Assembly (NCBI RefSeq): GCF_051401765.1
Contig: NC_135069.1
Location: 11,138,501-11,202,500, forward strand
Direction of reading: 5' to 3'
From: Calliopsis andreniformis
Taxonomy: Eukaryota > Arthropoda > Insecta > Hymenoptera > Andrenidae
Length of the DNA stretch: 64,000 nucleotides
In this document: one piece after another, positions 48,471 to 61,606 of the stretch
Layout of the letters: every line of letters begins with the position of its first letter
Position numbering within the stretch: position 1 is the first letter of the stretch
The notes under the pieces: model-generated
What the model was told of the DNA's origin: nothing
The model's database searches: none
Seen by the model: only the letters and a program-made list of their open reading frames with translations
Program-made: the position numbers and the translations under genes

Positions 48471-51400
48471 CTATTTGGAACAAATGAGGAGAATTTTATC
48501 TTTGTGACTGTATATTAGTTCGTAATCTAGATTCTTATACATATATACTCTAGTTTCTAGTATTTAAAATCTGCCTTGCCCCTAATTAATATCTAGCTGT
48601 AAGCTTCAACTTTATGATGCATTACAAATGCAAATTTCTAATTTAATATTCAAGGATCGATTTATATACTTCAAAATTAGTAACTTTAATTCGAATTTCT
48701 CTTTTCCTTTGTGTATGCATCTTGTCTCGCGCGCTAATTATTGCAGAACTCTACCTTCAAATTGAATTATGACCAAGAATATAAAAAGATCATTTTTAAA
48801 AATGCAGTATTCACAGTTGAATGATTTGAAAAGGACAGTACTACTATCATATTCAGGTTAAACTAACTTTACATATTAGAATTGGATGCTTCAATGGGCT
48901 GTTCAAACAAATTATATGTACTCCATATTATGAAATGATAAGAAATCTCAATAACATCTACTGTTACGACATGTGTGTCGTAACCGAGGCAACATGGATA
49001 GGTATTTACATTATTCATATCTAATTAAACGTAACCATAGAGAAACGTTAATAGTGTTTCATAAATTATGACTCCTGCAGTCGTAGAAAATAAAGAACAA
49101 TATAGATGGTAAAAAATACAGGAAAATATAAAAAGCGCCAAAATATGACATAAACTGGACATCAAAATTATACTCTGCAAACACAGTTTCCCTTAATTCA
49201 AATTTAATAGAAATAGCATGAACCTTTTTTATTTTAATATAAGTAACAAAATAAGTGCAATTGTTCATACACTTATATATTTGTTTGCACAGTAAAAAAG
49301 TCTTCACTTTTCTTAAATCTCATTTACATTAGTAAAGTTACCATCCATGTGGTCTTTTATATTTTTTCAAGAGAATCCTTAAATACCCTTTCAACTTTAC
49401 AGAATATCATCCAATAGTTTTTATTCCTATGTGTTGCTTCAATTTTCTCGAACAAGATAAGAAAAAATTTGAGAACAAAATGACCCAGATCATAATGTCC
49501 CACGTTGCAGGCAGAGAGTTGAGACAAAGCAATTTCGAGCTGAATTCAAACATCTTAAAGCGAAGCAATCTAACTAATGCGACCAAGGCTTAAAGTGATA
49601 AAATGATTCAAACTTGTAGCCCGTACGTATGTTTTCCAACAATGACCATTTGTACCCCCAACAACAGCTCACAAAAAGAAGGTTTATTACTCACGAAAGA
49701 AAGATACAGTGTCTGAGTTAGGTCCAATACAATCATTCGCCTTGGGCTAAAACTGAGACCTTAACGATGACGACGTGCACAGCTGTTGCGCGAGGTTTCA
49801 TAAATCGGACACACGTACAGCAGATTATACAACTTTCGGTGCATTCGCTACCCCATGATAGGTGATTTCATTATCGATGGCATTGAATCGCTCCTACTAG
49901 TAGATACAGTGACTGCTATGCAATATAGCTGAGCAACAACGAACCTTCTTCCGGGCTTTAAGGCCTGCTCCTACGATGCCGCACCTTTATGTAGCGGATG
50001 CGGCTCGTTCCCGTTTCTAGAGTCCAGTTGCTGCAAGACTATACTCGATATATGCAATCTGGCCTTATCTTGCGGGTGACCTGAAATTCCAGCGACTGAT
50101 CCTCGATTCTACCTGCTGAGGATCTACAATGGTCTTTGGAATGACCGAATCTTCACACAATAAACGTAAGCTCTACTGTCTCGATGATAGTTCTTCCGAT
50201 GCAGACGTGTATTCTGTTATCACGCTTGGCGTAGTTGTAAAGGCGTGTTATCTCGTAATCGGCAATACGGACTCACCTAACGTTTGATAACTACGCTGGT
50301 ATCTCTAACGGTACATTTAATTACAATTTACTGAACATCATTCGACAGCAATATTGTTAACGTTTCTGAAGTTACATAGGAGCTGTTCATATCGAAGCAT
50401 CTACATAGTTCGTAGGTGGCAGTCTAGTCAATGTTAGCTAACTCTGGCATTTTCTCTTTTTTCAATTACTATGATGACAATGAATGTTTTTAAAGAAATT
50501 CTAGGTTTGCTTCTTCGAATTATTTCTCATTTTAAAAGCTTGGATTGGATAAAATTGATATTTCGAAAACCAGTAAATACTGTGTAATATAGTTTAACTA
50601 TGTTTTATAAACTACCTCAGAGACAGAACCAAATATTATTATACGAAGTATGACTATCTGTAACCATTCGAATAGGAAATCTCAATTTCTCTCATGCACC
50701 ATATAAATAAGCTACTCAAGCGGTTATTCGCAATATTCTTGTAATAAAAATAAAAGACCGGTTGACAGTGTTACCGTATTGGTATGCTTACTTTCGTAGT
50801 GAAACTCAAGGAAGTGCTCAACTTAGTCTGTTCACTAAGATTCACTTAACGAGCTGCTAGTTCAGATTTTCTGTCAATCAATACGTGGGTAGCCATTTAG
50901 GGATTGACTGTTTAAGATACTTCACATGACGTGATTTAATTTCCCATTTCAGGGAGATCGTCAGGTATAGGACTCAAAATTGCCATAAGTGTTAGGAATT
51001 TAAGGCAATGGACTTGTCAATACTCACCTTTCAATTTAGTTGTTGATAGTTAGGACAATAAGGAAATATAGTTCCATGGAAAAATTCAGTCTAAAATATG
51101 TGACTGAAATATTTTCTAATAAAAATTTTGAATACATGTAATGTCTCATTTCTACGTAATAGTTAATGTTATATTAATTTCACAAGTATTTAGTTACAAT
51201 ATTTTTAAACTGAAACCTGATAGACTTCCTGCTTGCGTTATTGTTTAAAAATATAGTGTCAGTATTTAAGAATTAAATACATGTAGTAGAATTTAAAAAT
51301 TCGTACATTCTTGGTATGCAAATTTTTTCCTTTCCTTGTAAGAATCTACACTAAAAGCACAGTATGAAGAAAAAGTCAAAAACTAATGGTACTTGAATAA

Positions 51401-51499
51401 TCAAATTGGTAACGTGGACAGATTTACTAGCATTATATGCTTGTTCAGATAAATATACAGAAACAAAATATTCACTCTGAAGTATCGTGTTTTGAGGAA
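48471..51499. other. Mixed AT-rich and CpG-richer DNA, no gene seen
   Basis: AT-rich to about 49600. From 49600 to 50310 the DNA is CpG-richer but without a long frame. AT-rich DNA follows to 51500. A family S terminus at 49519-49589 is listed separately. The 82-codon minus-strand frame at 49059-49307 is probably chance. Confidence 0.45.
49519..49589 (-). repeat. Terminal fragment of the satellite-bearing TIR family (family S)
   Basis: GAGCTGAATTCAAACATCTT...CTAACTAATGCGACCAAGGC matches the right-terminal sequence of elements A and B (ATTCAAACAATTTGACTAAT then GCGAACnnGGC). No opposite terminus was found nearby, so this is a solo end or a decayed copy. Confidence 0.5.
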
Positions 51500-51581
51500 A
51501 TAACGTTCGAAGAAGGTTGTAACAGTAGGGTCAGCCACGAGATAAGAAGAGAAAGACATACTAGTTGAAGGTCTCGGGTCC

Positions 51582-51860
51582 TTAAGGACAACGATTCTTA
51601 GAAGTGCAAGAGAACTGTAATCGTTCCTCTAACGGCTGTTGCATACGAATCACTGTCGGCAGAAAAGTAGCAGCCCGCGGGCTCCGCAATTTCCGTAAAT
51701 ACACAGTGAAAACGCCATTGCCGAGGTTCTCTGTCTCTTCAATTTCTTCGCGAACAGAAAAGTAAGAATAGGAAGAAGAAACAAGTGTATGAAGTAATGC
51801 TAATAGTTTCTTTTTTAGATCCATTTTCCCGTGACATGCACGCGCCAAAATAGGCGCCAT
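51582..51860 (-). CDS. Unrecognised 92-codon open frame (low-confidence)
   Basis: This minus-strand frame starts in a favourable context (AAAAGATGG: A at -3, G at +4). It encodes a 92-residue product with a lysine/leucine stretch (MDLKKKLLALLHTLV, residues 13-27) and an acidic patch (REEIEETE, near 37-44). It looks more protein-like than the other frames and lies in a CpG-richer pocket (51500-51890). I recognise no domain and see no splice partners. It could be a small gene, an exon or chance. Confidence 0.17.
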   Translation of the reverse strand: MAPILARACHGKMDLKKKLLALLHTLVSSSYSYFSVREEIEETENLGNGVFTVYLRKLRSPRAATFLPTVIRMQQPLEERLQFSCTSKNRCP

Positions 51861-52289
51861 CTTTTGAGATCACTATTCGAGTTCAGTACTCTGTTACTAT
51901 TCTGTTCAATTTGGAGTGAGAAAGAAAGATCCAATTAACAGTATTTTCTTAGTTTAAAAAATGATAATTTGCTACAATAGAAACCGTTCCTAAAATGTCA
52001 CAAAAACTATTGGCAACAAAGCTACACTAAACAATTGTTTCGAAATAATTACAACCACGCATTAGATATAATTACATGATATACATGATTTAAAGCAACT
52101 ATTAATTATTTAATACACAAATAGCTCCTTTCTCTTAAAATAACTTTTCACACTCTGGAATCTTCATCTCGGGAAAACCTGATGCACTATAGATAATCTG
52201 ATTCCAAATTTCAGCTCATCCTACAATCTACAAAACAGCCTTCAACAAGACCAAGAAACAGATCTCTACAAGCCAATGACCAAAATAAC

Positions 52290-52930
52290 ACTTCCCAAAC
52301 ACCTAACGAATACCGTTGTCCGCGATCACATTCAATTTCTCTGAATCGCGTGGCTCGCAAATTATCACTATATAGTTCAGCAGATCATTGGAACAGAAGT
52401 TTTCTGTTAGTCTCGTTGGTCACGATCGTCACGGAAGTCAGCTTCCGTCTCATTGGGCGGGCCAGCGTTGCACTTCACCAGCGACAAGTCAGCAAGTCGA
52501 ACGTGCACCGCCGACAGTCGACGTATGAACGATAATTTATTCGGAATGGGATGCAAGGCGAGCAGTGCAAAGTCGTGCAGTCTGATTGGCGACCGTATGA
52601 CTTTCTGATCGGCGCGCCGGCTCCGCAGACCGAGAAATCGTTTCTCGGATCAGCACCGCTATAAGAGGTACACGTAATCGAGGGATTGGGGCCCGACACG
52701 TGGACCCATTCCAGCTCCTTCTCAATGAGAAGAAGTTTATCCCGACCGACGAGACGGAAAGTTGGCCGATTCAGACCTCCTCGATAAGCGTTACATCTCT
52801 ATTTCAAACTGATAATCAGCCCAGCGTTGCCAATTTCAATGTTTCACATGAAAATCTAAATGATTTTAGTTACGTTTGGGTATTAGCAGATGCTATTCAG
52901 ATGTTACATGTAAAGCTAAACGGTTTTTGA
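52290..52930. other. CpG-rich block, overlapping frames, no gene called
   Basis: A CpG-rich stretch, densest at 52420-52720. Frames are open on both strands (52350-52535, 52475-52699, 52537-52725, 52700-52930), as expected by chance in GC-richer DNA, and none shows a domain. Candidate regulatory DNA. Confidence 0.35.
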
Positions 52931-54896
52931 TATAATGTTAGATTTGTTTAGATGATTTTATAGAACTTGGGTTCGAATATGTATTTGCAAGTCTCCAGAT
53001 ATTACTGGACGAAGGGAAAAAGTTTTTGAGAAACTTTCTAAGGGCTACTAAAAGCAAAAGATAAAATTCTAGAAATCGCCTATCGATGGACAGATAGAAC
53101 ATAAATTTTCTCTCATTAAAATCAGTTGCTTAATTGTTTCTATTTAAAAAAAAAACTAATATTAAGTGCTTCCAACATTTTACATGTGGTATCGCGTATT
53201 TTAAAAAACCTTAAAATGGCATTAATAACAATAAAATAACATTTAGCAAAGAGAGAAAGAGTATTTTGAGGAAATCCAAACTTTTTTAGATATTTTTTAT
53301 GCCTTCTCTCAATGAAAGAGCGTAAACTCAATTGATAGCACTGAATCAGCCTACTTCTATGTAAACCCAACATTTACACCTGATTAGTGTAACAAATTGT
53401 TACTACTCTTGTTCCATCCTACTTCCTCCATCGGATCACGAAAGCTTCAATAACGTTTAATGAATAGGATTTCATGGGAACAGTGTTCCAGACATTGGCC
53501 ATTATGTAAAATACGACTCGCAATCGTGAAACGAGGTGAAATCAAGGAATTGAAGAACTGTTTAGTGAATCGACGATCGGATCGAATGATGTTAATGAAT
53601 CGAAGAATGAATGATAGATCATGTGGTGTGAAACGAGGCAGAGAGGAAAGCGGGAAAGAGAATTAATCGATATATAAATGTAAGATACCGGACAAGAGCT
53701 TAATAGCAACACCTCGTGTATCTCTTCAATCGAGGGTCCCGCGAGCACAGAAACAACCATTAACCAGAATCGTCGTTATGTTGTTACGCGCTCAATTCAT
53801 CTAGTTTTTGCCTTTGATTGGGCGGGATTGGAAGGCACAAGTGGTAATTCGAACGAACCTGAATCCAACTAGATGGTTCGATATAGCTGAGCAGGGAAGG
53901 ACTAATGATGAAGGATACCGCTTTCAGAACGTGGCAAAGCAAGCAGTCGGGTTGGGAAGGGCAAAAAAGATCTGAATTACTGCTGAACTGTGAACCATCT
54001 GTCCTATTCTCGAAGCACAGTGTTCGGATAAAGATTGAGAATGAAACGTGACACAACACACAGAAGTCGATTGTCTTTCCTATTGAGTGAAATTCGATTG
54101 AATAGAAGAGAAAAATTACGGAGTACTTATGATCATATAAATTCGCTGATAGAAGAGAATTCATTGCATCGAGCATGTTGAATTGATAATACAAAGAGTA
54201 TTTTTCGAATCACATTTCACGCCATTTAATGCCGCGGGAACATTAGCATAACAGTTGGTCGTTGAATGTCTTTTTCTATCCCGTACGTGAAATACTCGTG
54301 AGATCTTGTCGTGCACCAGCTCCGTCCTAAGCAACGATGGTGTCTTAGGCGTTGACTTCACACGATTAGCATTATCATTAGCATAAATAGTTTATGAGAT
54401 CAAAGTGCAGCCACAGAGGAAAGGCAACTCGATTCGACCAAACAGCACGGTTCACTCAAGGCTCGAAAATGACATCGATGTGCATGTACCATACTTTGAT
54501 TCTCGTACTTTACTGTCTTTAGTTCGCCATTTACATATATGGATAATCTCTGTGTGATGTACGCATCCTGTGTTTAAAGGTTACATGAAACCTTGCTGTT
54601 ACGATCCTACCAGTTATTGCTATTTTTATGAAAATGAACACAAAGTTGTAATAGAACTGTATTTTTCGTATAATTTATCATAGAAAAACTGTTTGAACAA
54701 CAGTAATATTGCTTTTTCTGTTTTTTGGTAAAGAGAATTCTCGTTCGCTGAATTAAAGAAATTAATTTTCTTTCTTATAAACTTTTACTTATGAGTTTTA
54801 AGAAAAAGCATATTTATAAGTGTATACTTTGGAAATAAATTAGTGATCATATCATAAGCATTTTTTGAAAATCAATAAATATAGAAGGATTTTAGA
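52931..54896. other. Moderately AT-rich DNA, longest chance frame of the window
   Basis: The 136-codon minus-strand frame at 53784-54194 is the longest in the window. Its translation is a mix of hydrophobic and cysteine-containing residues without a recognisable domain or signal peptide, and I do not call it a gene. A CpG-richer patch spans 53700-54360. No repeat pair was found. Confidence 0.4.
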
Positions 54897-55068
54897 AATA
54901 TAGGTACATACTCATATTTATCCAGGTCTACCATAACTATAACTATAGGTATGTACTTATATTTCTCCTAGTCTTCTATAACTACAGGTATAGGTATGTA
55001 CCTTTATTTCTCCAAGTCTACTATAACTATAATTATAGACGTGCATCGATGTTTCTCCAAGTCTTGTA
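54897..55068 (+). repeat. 45-bp minisatellite, about 3.7 copies
   Basis: The anchor TCC(A/T)(A/G)GTCT starts at 54921, 54966, 55011 and 55056, an exact 45-bp period. Each unit carries a (C/T)TATAACTA(T/C) stretch, then a GTATAGGTATGTAC-like stretch, then TTATTTCTCC. Units are diverged by several substitutions, so the array is not very recent. Confidence 0.9.
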
Positions 55069-56913
55069 CTAAACTTATTGTTGGACAATGCTTATTCCAG
55101 TACCAGACTTCACTACACCCTTATGAACAAAAATTTAATAACACCTTTCATTTCTGTACCAGAATTGTGATATTATGTCCGTCATCGATTCAGAATTGAC
55201 TATAATTATTTTATCGAAAACAAAAAAATAATAATGATCACATTCCATAGATTTTCATTACAATTTCAAATTCTTCGCCTTTATACTTCCCTTGTAAAAC
55301 ATGTCCAGAACTGTTCCCACTTGTTAACAAGAATACTTCCTTGAACGAAAATTCAATACTATTCCCTCGAAATCATTAACAAGTACTTCTTTCCATAACC
55401 GTACACTCTGCAAATAAATCCCTGTTCACGTATCTCCAATTAGTCATCATTATCTCCCAAGATGTAAAAAACCTTCCCCAGAGCAACGAAGATCCTACAT
55501 TTTCCAATTGCTTTGTCTCACATTTTCTAGTCAGCGTTTTTCCTCTACCTACTTGAAGTAAGATCGAGTTTAGACGATATGCCGGTAAGCGAATTTGACT
55601 GGGGAGAAATGGCATAATAGGATCGGTTTGCAGCTGTAACACGCGTTGCTCGTGACGTTGGGAAAACACAGGATGACGACGTCGTGGGATCGTCCTTGCG
55701 TTTACTCCCGCGGCCCCCATTGTGCCTTCTCGACCGACTCATTTTGCTCGTACTAGGTCCGTACGCGTGCGATCATCGAAAGTGCCTCCTTTTTTCCAGA
55801 ACACTGTTTAATCATTCGACGCCATCAGAAATGATCTATGCTCGTTCCATCCACGTTCCTCCGACGCGAAGCAACTTAGTCGCCCTCAAACGCGATTCCA
55901 ACGTCCGAAAACAGTCGCGATCTTAGATACGTTTAATGTTTATGCAATGCACCGGAAGTCTGTCGAAAGAAATGGAAATTTTGCTGCGTAGAGGATTATT
56001 GCAAACACTCTAACAGGTGGCTTTATCGATCAGAAGAAACGTGACGTCGAGGTCGATTTACCTTCAAACGCTGAGTGCCGAAACACGGCCCTTGGAAATC
56101 AGTATATAGAATAATTATCAAGAAATCATCGATAAAAGCATACCTCGCGTGTTTTTCGTGCGAAATATTACACTTACACGCTATTAACGACGTAGCAGAC
56201 GCACGTGCTTCGCAGGTGTATTGCGGGCGTTATCGTGCGACATCGATTTCGTAAGTCGTTCCCAAGGAGAAGCGAAATCGCACATCTTTTCGCAATCGTT
56301 TTATGGTTAGCGCTCAAAAGAAGGAAATGATGATGATTCAACACGACGAACAAAACGAATAAAATTACCAGTTACGTTCAAATCGGAACAAAATTGTTGC
56401 TCTTCGCCAAATTAATAAAGCTGTTAGTCTTGACCAGTTGCTCGCTTCATCATTTTCTAATACGAAATTATATGTCGAAAGGTTAAACGTTAACTATTGA
56501 GAACGGAGTTCAAAAGATCGTGCGTGGTATATTTCTTTCTGTTGGTCTTATTAGAAACTGCTCCCGTTACTTAACTGTAAAATGTTTTCTAATATTAATA
56601 TTATTATCTAAATTTCTAATACTGTAATCTTTATCTGCTTATGTTCTATATAATAATAAATGTCTTATTTATCTTATAAATACTTAATAACGATATATTT
56701 TAATCGAAGTCTCACTATTCAAAAACTAAATTGTTGAAGGATAAAGATGACCAAGAGTAGAACAAATAACTGGGCGGTTCGAAGCAGTACACTAGTAGCT
56801 TTTCAAATTGTACCACTTCCGTTTTGGTCGTTAAAGATTTAATTCTCCTTTTTACTTGAAATTTTGGTGTATATAACAATTTGAAGCTGCTTAATTATCA
56901 CGTTCATAATGTC
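55069..56913. other. CpG-rich block (55.5-56.3 kb) in AT-rich DNA
   Basis: The interval 55560-56300 is CpG-rich, with overlapping frames on both strands (55376-55720, 55545-55742 minus; 55684-55926 plus) and no domain. The remainder is AT-rich. Likely non-coding, with possible cis-regulatory function. Confidence 0.4.
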
Positions 56914-57107
56914 TAGACTGCTAATTTTTATGCAATTTTATGCTTTCATAAACACAATTCAAAAAGTGAGATCTACATAAAAATTTACTTTCTATTTTAA
57001 ATACTGTAATTTGTACTCTGGTGATCGTATATTCTTGAGAACTATATACATTCTTTAATTTTTTATGCGTTTCAAATATCCATATATGCATAAAGATCCG
57101 CAGTCTA
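56914..57107. mobile_element. TAGACTGC MITE, 194 bp
   Basis: The left end is TAGACTGCTAATTTTTATGC. The right end on the minus strand is TAGACTGCGGATCTTTATGC. These form an inverted repeat of about 20 bp, with a likely TA duplication at each end. The 196-bp element at 13756-13951 and the fragment at 37970-38012 are relatives. Too short for a transposase. TA target preference suggests a Tc1/mariner-type partner (inference). The 69-codon minus-strand frame over it is incidental. Confidence 0.75.
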
Positions 57108-60100
57108 ATAATCACTTTTGCATTCAACAAACAGTATTTTTATCAGGTGCTGTAATTTTATTGGCACATACAGTATATTCTTTTGCGGAAAATTTGAAAG
57201 GAAACATAAATCTAAAGTCTCCCAACAAGAGCCACCGTAAATAAGGCTGAACTGCGCTGTTTCCCTTTCTTCAAATTCCCCCCCGTAGGTGATTTGAAAG
57301 TTTCTCAAGGGGGATCGGGCCAAACTGAAGCCGCCACTGGCGTGATGGGAACCGCGAGATAGTCCCCCGCACATTGATTTTCAAGAACGCCAAATTGCAG
57401 GAAGCGAGAGGTCAGATTGGCCCGTCAGTGGTATGGCTCAGGCCGTGGGGAACTGGCCGAACATACATACAACAGCTCTAAGAAGGATACACCTGTGCAC
57501 CTGCAACCGACTCGTCCCGCTCGACCTCGTCTTACCGCCGAAGAACGCGAGACTTCCGGGAGCAGTTCGTGAGCAGACAATTTTTCTGGTAACTTGCCCG
57601 CTGACCGGCCAACCGGCCTACGGCGCTGCGCCCTTTATTCGATCTGGCTTGAAATTGTGACAAACGACATCACCGAGCGGATTTAACGAGCTACGACGTT
57701 GCACGCGCCTTAGAGGAACTAGTATGGCACGAGAAAGCTTAGCTGCGTTCAAACTTGAACACTCTATGTTTGGGATTTGAATTCTTTTTAATTTCGAGTG
57801 AGAATTTTTAGGAGTTTAAATGTATTTTGCTTGTAAGGATAGGAAGTACTATGGGGGGTGATCACGCAGGGTTATGTCTCTGGGAGGTATAGGCATTGTG
57901 TTTATTAAATTGAAGAGAAGATATTTAATAAACATGGGAAAGAAATTCATTTTATTCACAATGACAAGGCATTTTTGTATATCAAGGGATGAGGAAAGAA
58001 ACAAATGGTATGGAACAACTTGTAGCATAACCGTTCTCTTTACTAAAATTAAGTCTTTCGTGCTTTTATTCATAGGAATTTTAATTAGATGGGTGTGTGT
58101 TATTAAAAGATAGTAAAAAATTTTGAGATTTCTAAACTCTTACAAAAGTTTTTCAGAAGATATGCTTAACGACTGTATAGACAGAGGTACTTGATTATTG
58201 AGTTTTCCTAGTGAAAATGTCCGTAGCAAAAATTCCCTAGTGGGCACTTAAATCTTCAAATATTATCAAATATCTAGTCTTTTAATTTTTCAGATATGTA
58301 TTCTAACATTCAAACTTTTATTTTAGTGTTTTTAATTGAAGTTATAAATTTGTCATGTTTTTTTCATTTCTTTCACTTTTCAGATTTTGAAACACGAATA
58401 ATATGTATAGTGCAATAAGAGAACACTGTCTCTAAATTGAAACAATGTTAACAAGCTTTCTAAAACCTGAGTGCCTTTAGAGCAACAGTTTCCAAACTAA
58501 TGCTAGTTATTTTGGATCCCTTTAGTAACTTCGTAGGTTTCATAAATGCTTATACAAAAATATTTCTTATTTACAACAATTTCTCATTTTGCGCTCGATA
58601 AGTATTATTCGACTGGTATTCGAACAATGCATCAAATGAATACAGAAGCAAATCGAAAGCGTGATCAGATGGTGAGGGTTACGCGGACGAGTGGAGGAGG
58701 TCAGATGAGGTTGCTGGTGTGTATAGCGAAAGTGTACATAACATGCCCGCCCTAACCGCGCTATAGATTGCGGCGCACGTGCTACCACCACCAGCTATCT
58801 AATTGCATTACCCAGCACGAATGGCAGCCACGATACGGGTGACACCGATTTACTATACTTCGGTGTCGATAGGATCTTGTCGGTTTCGCAAACTGTGCTA
58901 CTTCGTATCCAAACTCGAACCATTTTCAGACGGTGTCGAATCACGATTTCGATATCGTGCTTCTGGTACCGGGCTAATAAAGCACTTACATGGTCAATGA
59001 TAATAACAGACCGAGGAGTAACAACACTAGGGTTGTCCTTTTTTATTAATTCTGTGGCTAAGTGAATTCACTACATGCATCCTCAGCGTGTATTTAGCGC
59101 GATTAAGTGCTTTATTCTAACCACATTTTATGCCGCTTAGCAATTCTTCTCGAAATAAGGTATCAATGCTTGAAATCAACGAGTTCCTTCACGTAATCCT
59201 GAATAAACGCAACATAATACAAGAAAAGTAGTCAAGTACTCATGTTAAAAGAATATCGCGTGAGATCCAGTGTCCCAGAAAAGGCAAAGTGAATCACGTG
59301 TGTAATCAGCAAGACCGCGAGACACACTTATGAAAGTGAACGCTATCGGAACTTGCAATTATTAGAACAATCCTCTAATTGCCCCACTCTCTTTTCTTCA
59401 CTCTAACGAACTAATTTACGTTTTTCACAATAGTCGGATTCCTCGGGAGTACTGTAGCTGAATCCACGGGGCGCGAGGAAACACGAAACGAGCGAGAGGA
59501 AAGTAAGGGGAAAAGAAAAGGAGGTGTTCAGACGCACGCGTACACACGATTGTGTAGTTTGCTTGGGAACTCGACGCGGAGCACGTCCTTGACCGGGTCT
59601 ATCGTGTGACCGATCTCTGTACATCACAATGATCCTGCCCCTTTCCTCGTGCTCCCTCTCTGGATACCTTCGCCGACCCTCTACCGACCTCCTTAACAAC
59701 ACTTCCCTACAGCCACTTTATTTTGTTTAAACGCAACCCTACATACGTTCGATGCTGTCGTGCACCAGCAACAATGCACCGAACCTTCAATTGCGCTCGA
59801 TTTTCTTACGGATTAGTGGGACTTTTGAAGTAGACAAAATGTAGGAGCACGAGGCAAAGAAGAAATAAATTCAGTTGATAAATTGAAGAATAGTACAAGT
59901 CCCAAATTAGACATTTTCAAATAAGCTAAAAACTATGTCTGTACTTTAGAGCCAAAGGGTATTAAATCACTGAGAGGAAAAGTGGATTCAATACTGGCTC
60001 TGGTGTCTAGACATGTAAAATGCATAGAACTAGGTACACTTTGGGATCAAATATCTGAAAATGTGATTTTTGGACTTGTGCTATTTTTCAAGTTATCGAT

Positions 60101-61453
60101 TCAACTGATCCGAGTCTAAAGCATTACACACCATTACTGATATCGTCTTTGAATTTTTGAATCTTAATGTATCTAGTGGAGTTTACAGTGGTCACGCTGA
60201 AACTCGTATCTCTTTACTACCAAGGAACTATTATCTGACACCGACGCTCGTGCTTGTGTCGTAAAGCGTTTCCTGGAACGTACTGCGTAGTAAATGAGGA
60301 TAGGATCATCAGAGAAACGAGGTCGATGCTTACAAAAACGCAGTCCTGCGAGCAAAGCAGTACATAACGACGCCTATCAGAAAGGGAAGGATCATCGGCG
60401 CGGGCAGTTAATGCGCTGCGCGATTTGCCCGATATTCGTGTAATTAGAGTGCAAATGAACGCTCTGTCCTTTTTTCTCCTTTATTGAAAACGATAGGAAT
60501 GAGAGCCTCTGTCCATAGTTAAAATAGTGGGAGTAAACTGGGAGTAGTACGGTCTGTAGTCAGAGTGGAGCGAAGAGGGAACGTAGCTGAGACAATGGAG
60601 CATTAAAGCTACGGCGTGGTTCTCTAGACAGGAAATTACAGGGATCACACGGAGATTGACAGAAAAACGGCCCTGGTGAGCTGGTAGATGGCGAGTATGC
60701 GCGAGCGCGTATGATAGACATTCTTTTTCCCTTCTGTGGCTTGACCAACGTGAGAACAACCCCTTTAGTCTAAACTCATCGTTAATTCATTTAAAATCCA
60801 CGGAACTGCTCAAATTTATCAACAATTTAAATAGTCATTAATAGTACATCTAGTGCTCCAGTAGTACATTCTTTTGGAAGTAAAAAAAATTCAATACCAA
60901 AAATATCGATGGATATTATTATCTGATCCGCGAACAGGTGTATAGCTATTTCTAGACCAGGAACTGTGCAACCATTGCGAGGAAGTTCGATAAGTAAATC
61001 CTCGTGGCAGTAGGGTCGTTCAAGGTCACAGGCAAGCCGAACATGCCGACTGCCGACGTGCCGTGTAGAATTCGTGCCGAGACCTGGCAGTGATGTAGTT
61101 CCATCCTTCACGTGGATCGTGCTCGTCCACTTTGGGTGATCTCCACGCTTGATCCTCTAACAGCGTTGCTAGAATACAATTCAGGGCTGCATCTTTGCAC
61201 CGTCGAGATGTAACATTATTATCGTATATTTTCAGAATGAACCTTAATCTCTTGAATCTACGATTAATGTACAGCCAGCTTTAAATCATTGCGCCAATTT
61301 AACCTTCGCTTATAATTTGAAGGAGGGAAAGTTACCGTACAGTTTACAAGTAACAGACTTTTTACGAGACGATGTCAGGACCTTGAAACTCCACTCAACT
61401 GTCTTTAAATAGGATAACAAAACATGTGAAGGATTTTAAAATATTAACGATTT
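57108..61453. other. Alternating CpG-rich and AT-rich DNA, no gene called
   Basis: CpG-rich blocks lie at about 57240-57740, 58620-59080, 59400-59830 and 60170-60760. Each has several overlapping frames on both strands without domains, for example 57433-57660 plus, 59403-59702 minus and 60481-60759 minus. AT-rich DNA separates them. Their spacing resembles clustered regulatory elements, but nothing in the sequence proves function. Confidence 0.4.
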
Positions 61454-61606
61454 ACCCTTTCTTTCCCCCATAGCCATATGTCTACATTTCAGTGTTAAAA
61501 AATATCAACGCATAGGATGAGGCCTTCACATATTTGACATTCAAGGAGGTCAAAATATAAATAAATACCTTTTTGCAGTTGTCAAATAATTTGGGAAAGA
61601 AAGGGT
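61454..61606. mobile_element. Possible small TIR element, 153 bp
   Basis: ACCCTTTCTTTCCC (61454-61467) and GGGAAAGAAAGGGT (61593-61606) are perfect 14-bp complements flanking about 125 bp of non-coding DNA. The neighbouring bases TTTA and TTAC could be a decayed TTAA duplication, and CCCTTT ends would suit a piggyBac-type origin, but this is speculative. Confidence 0.45.

Noticed and set aside
53784..54194. 136-codon minus-strand frame, longest in the window
   Set aside because: Translation shows no recognisable domain, signal peptide or repeat, and the context is ordinary non-coding DNA.
55376..55720. 114-codon minus-strand frame in a CpG-rich block
   Set aside because: Arginine- and proline-containing composition typical of GC-rich chance frames; frames on the opposite strand are equally open.
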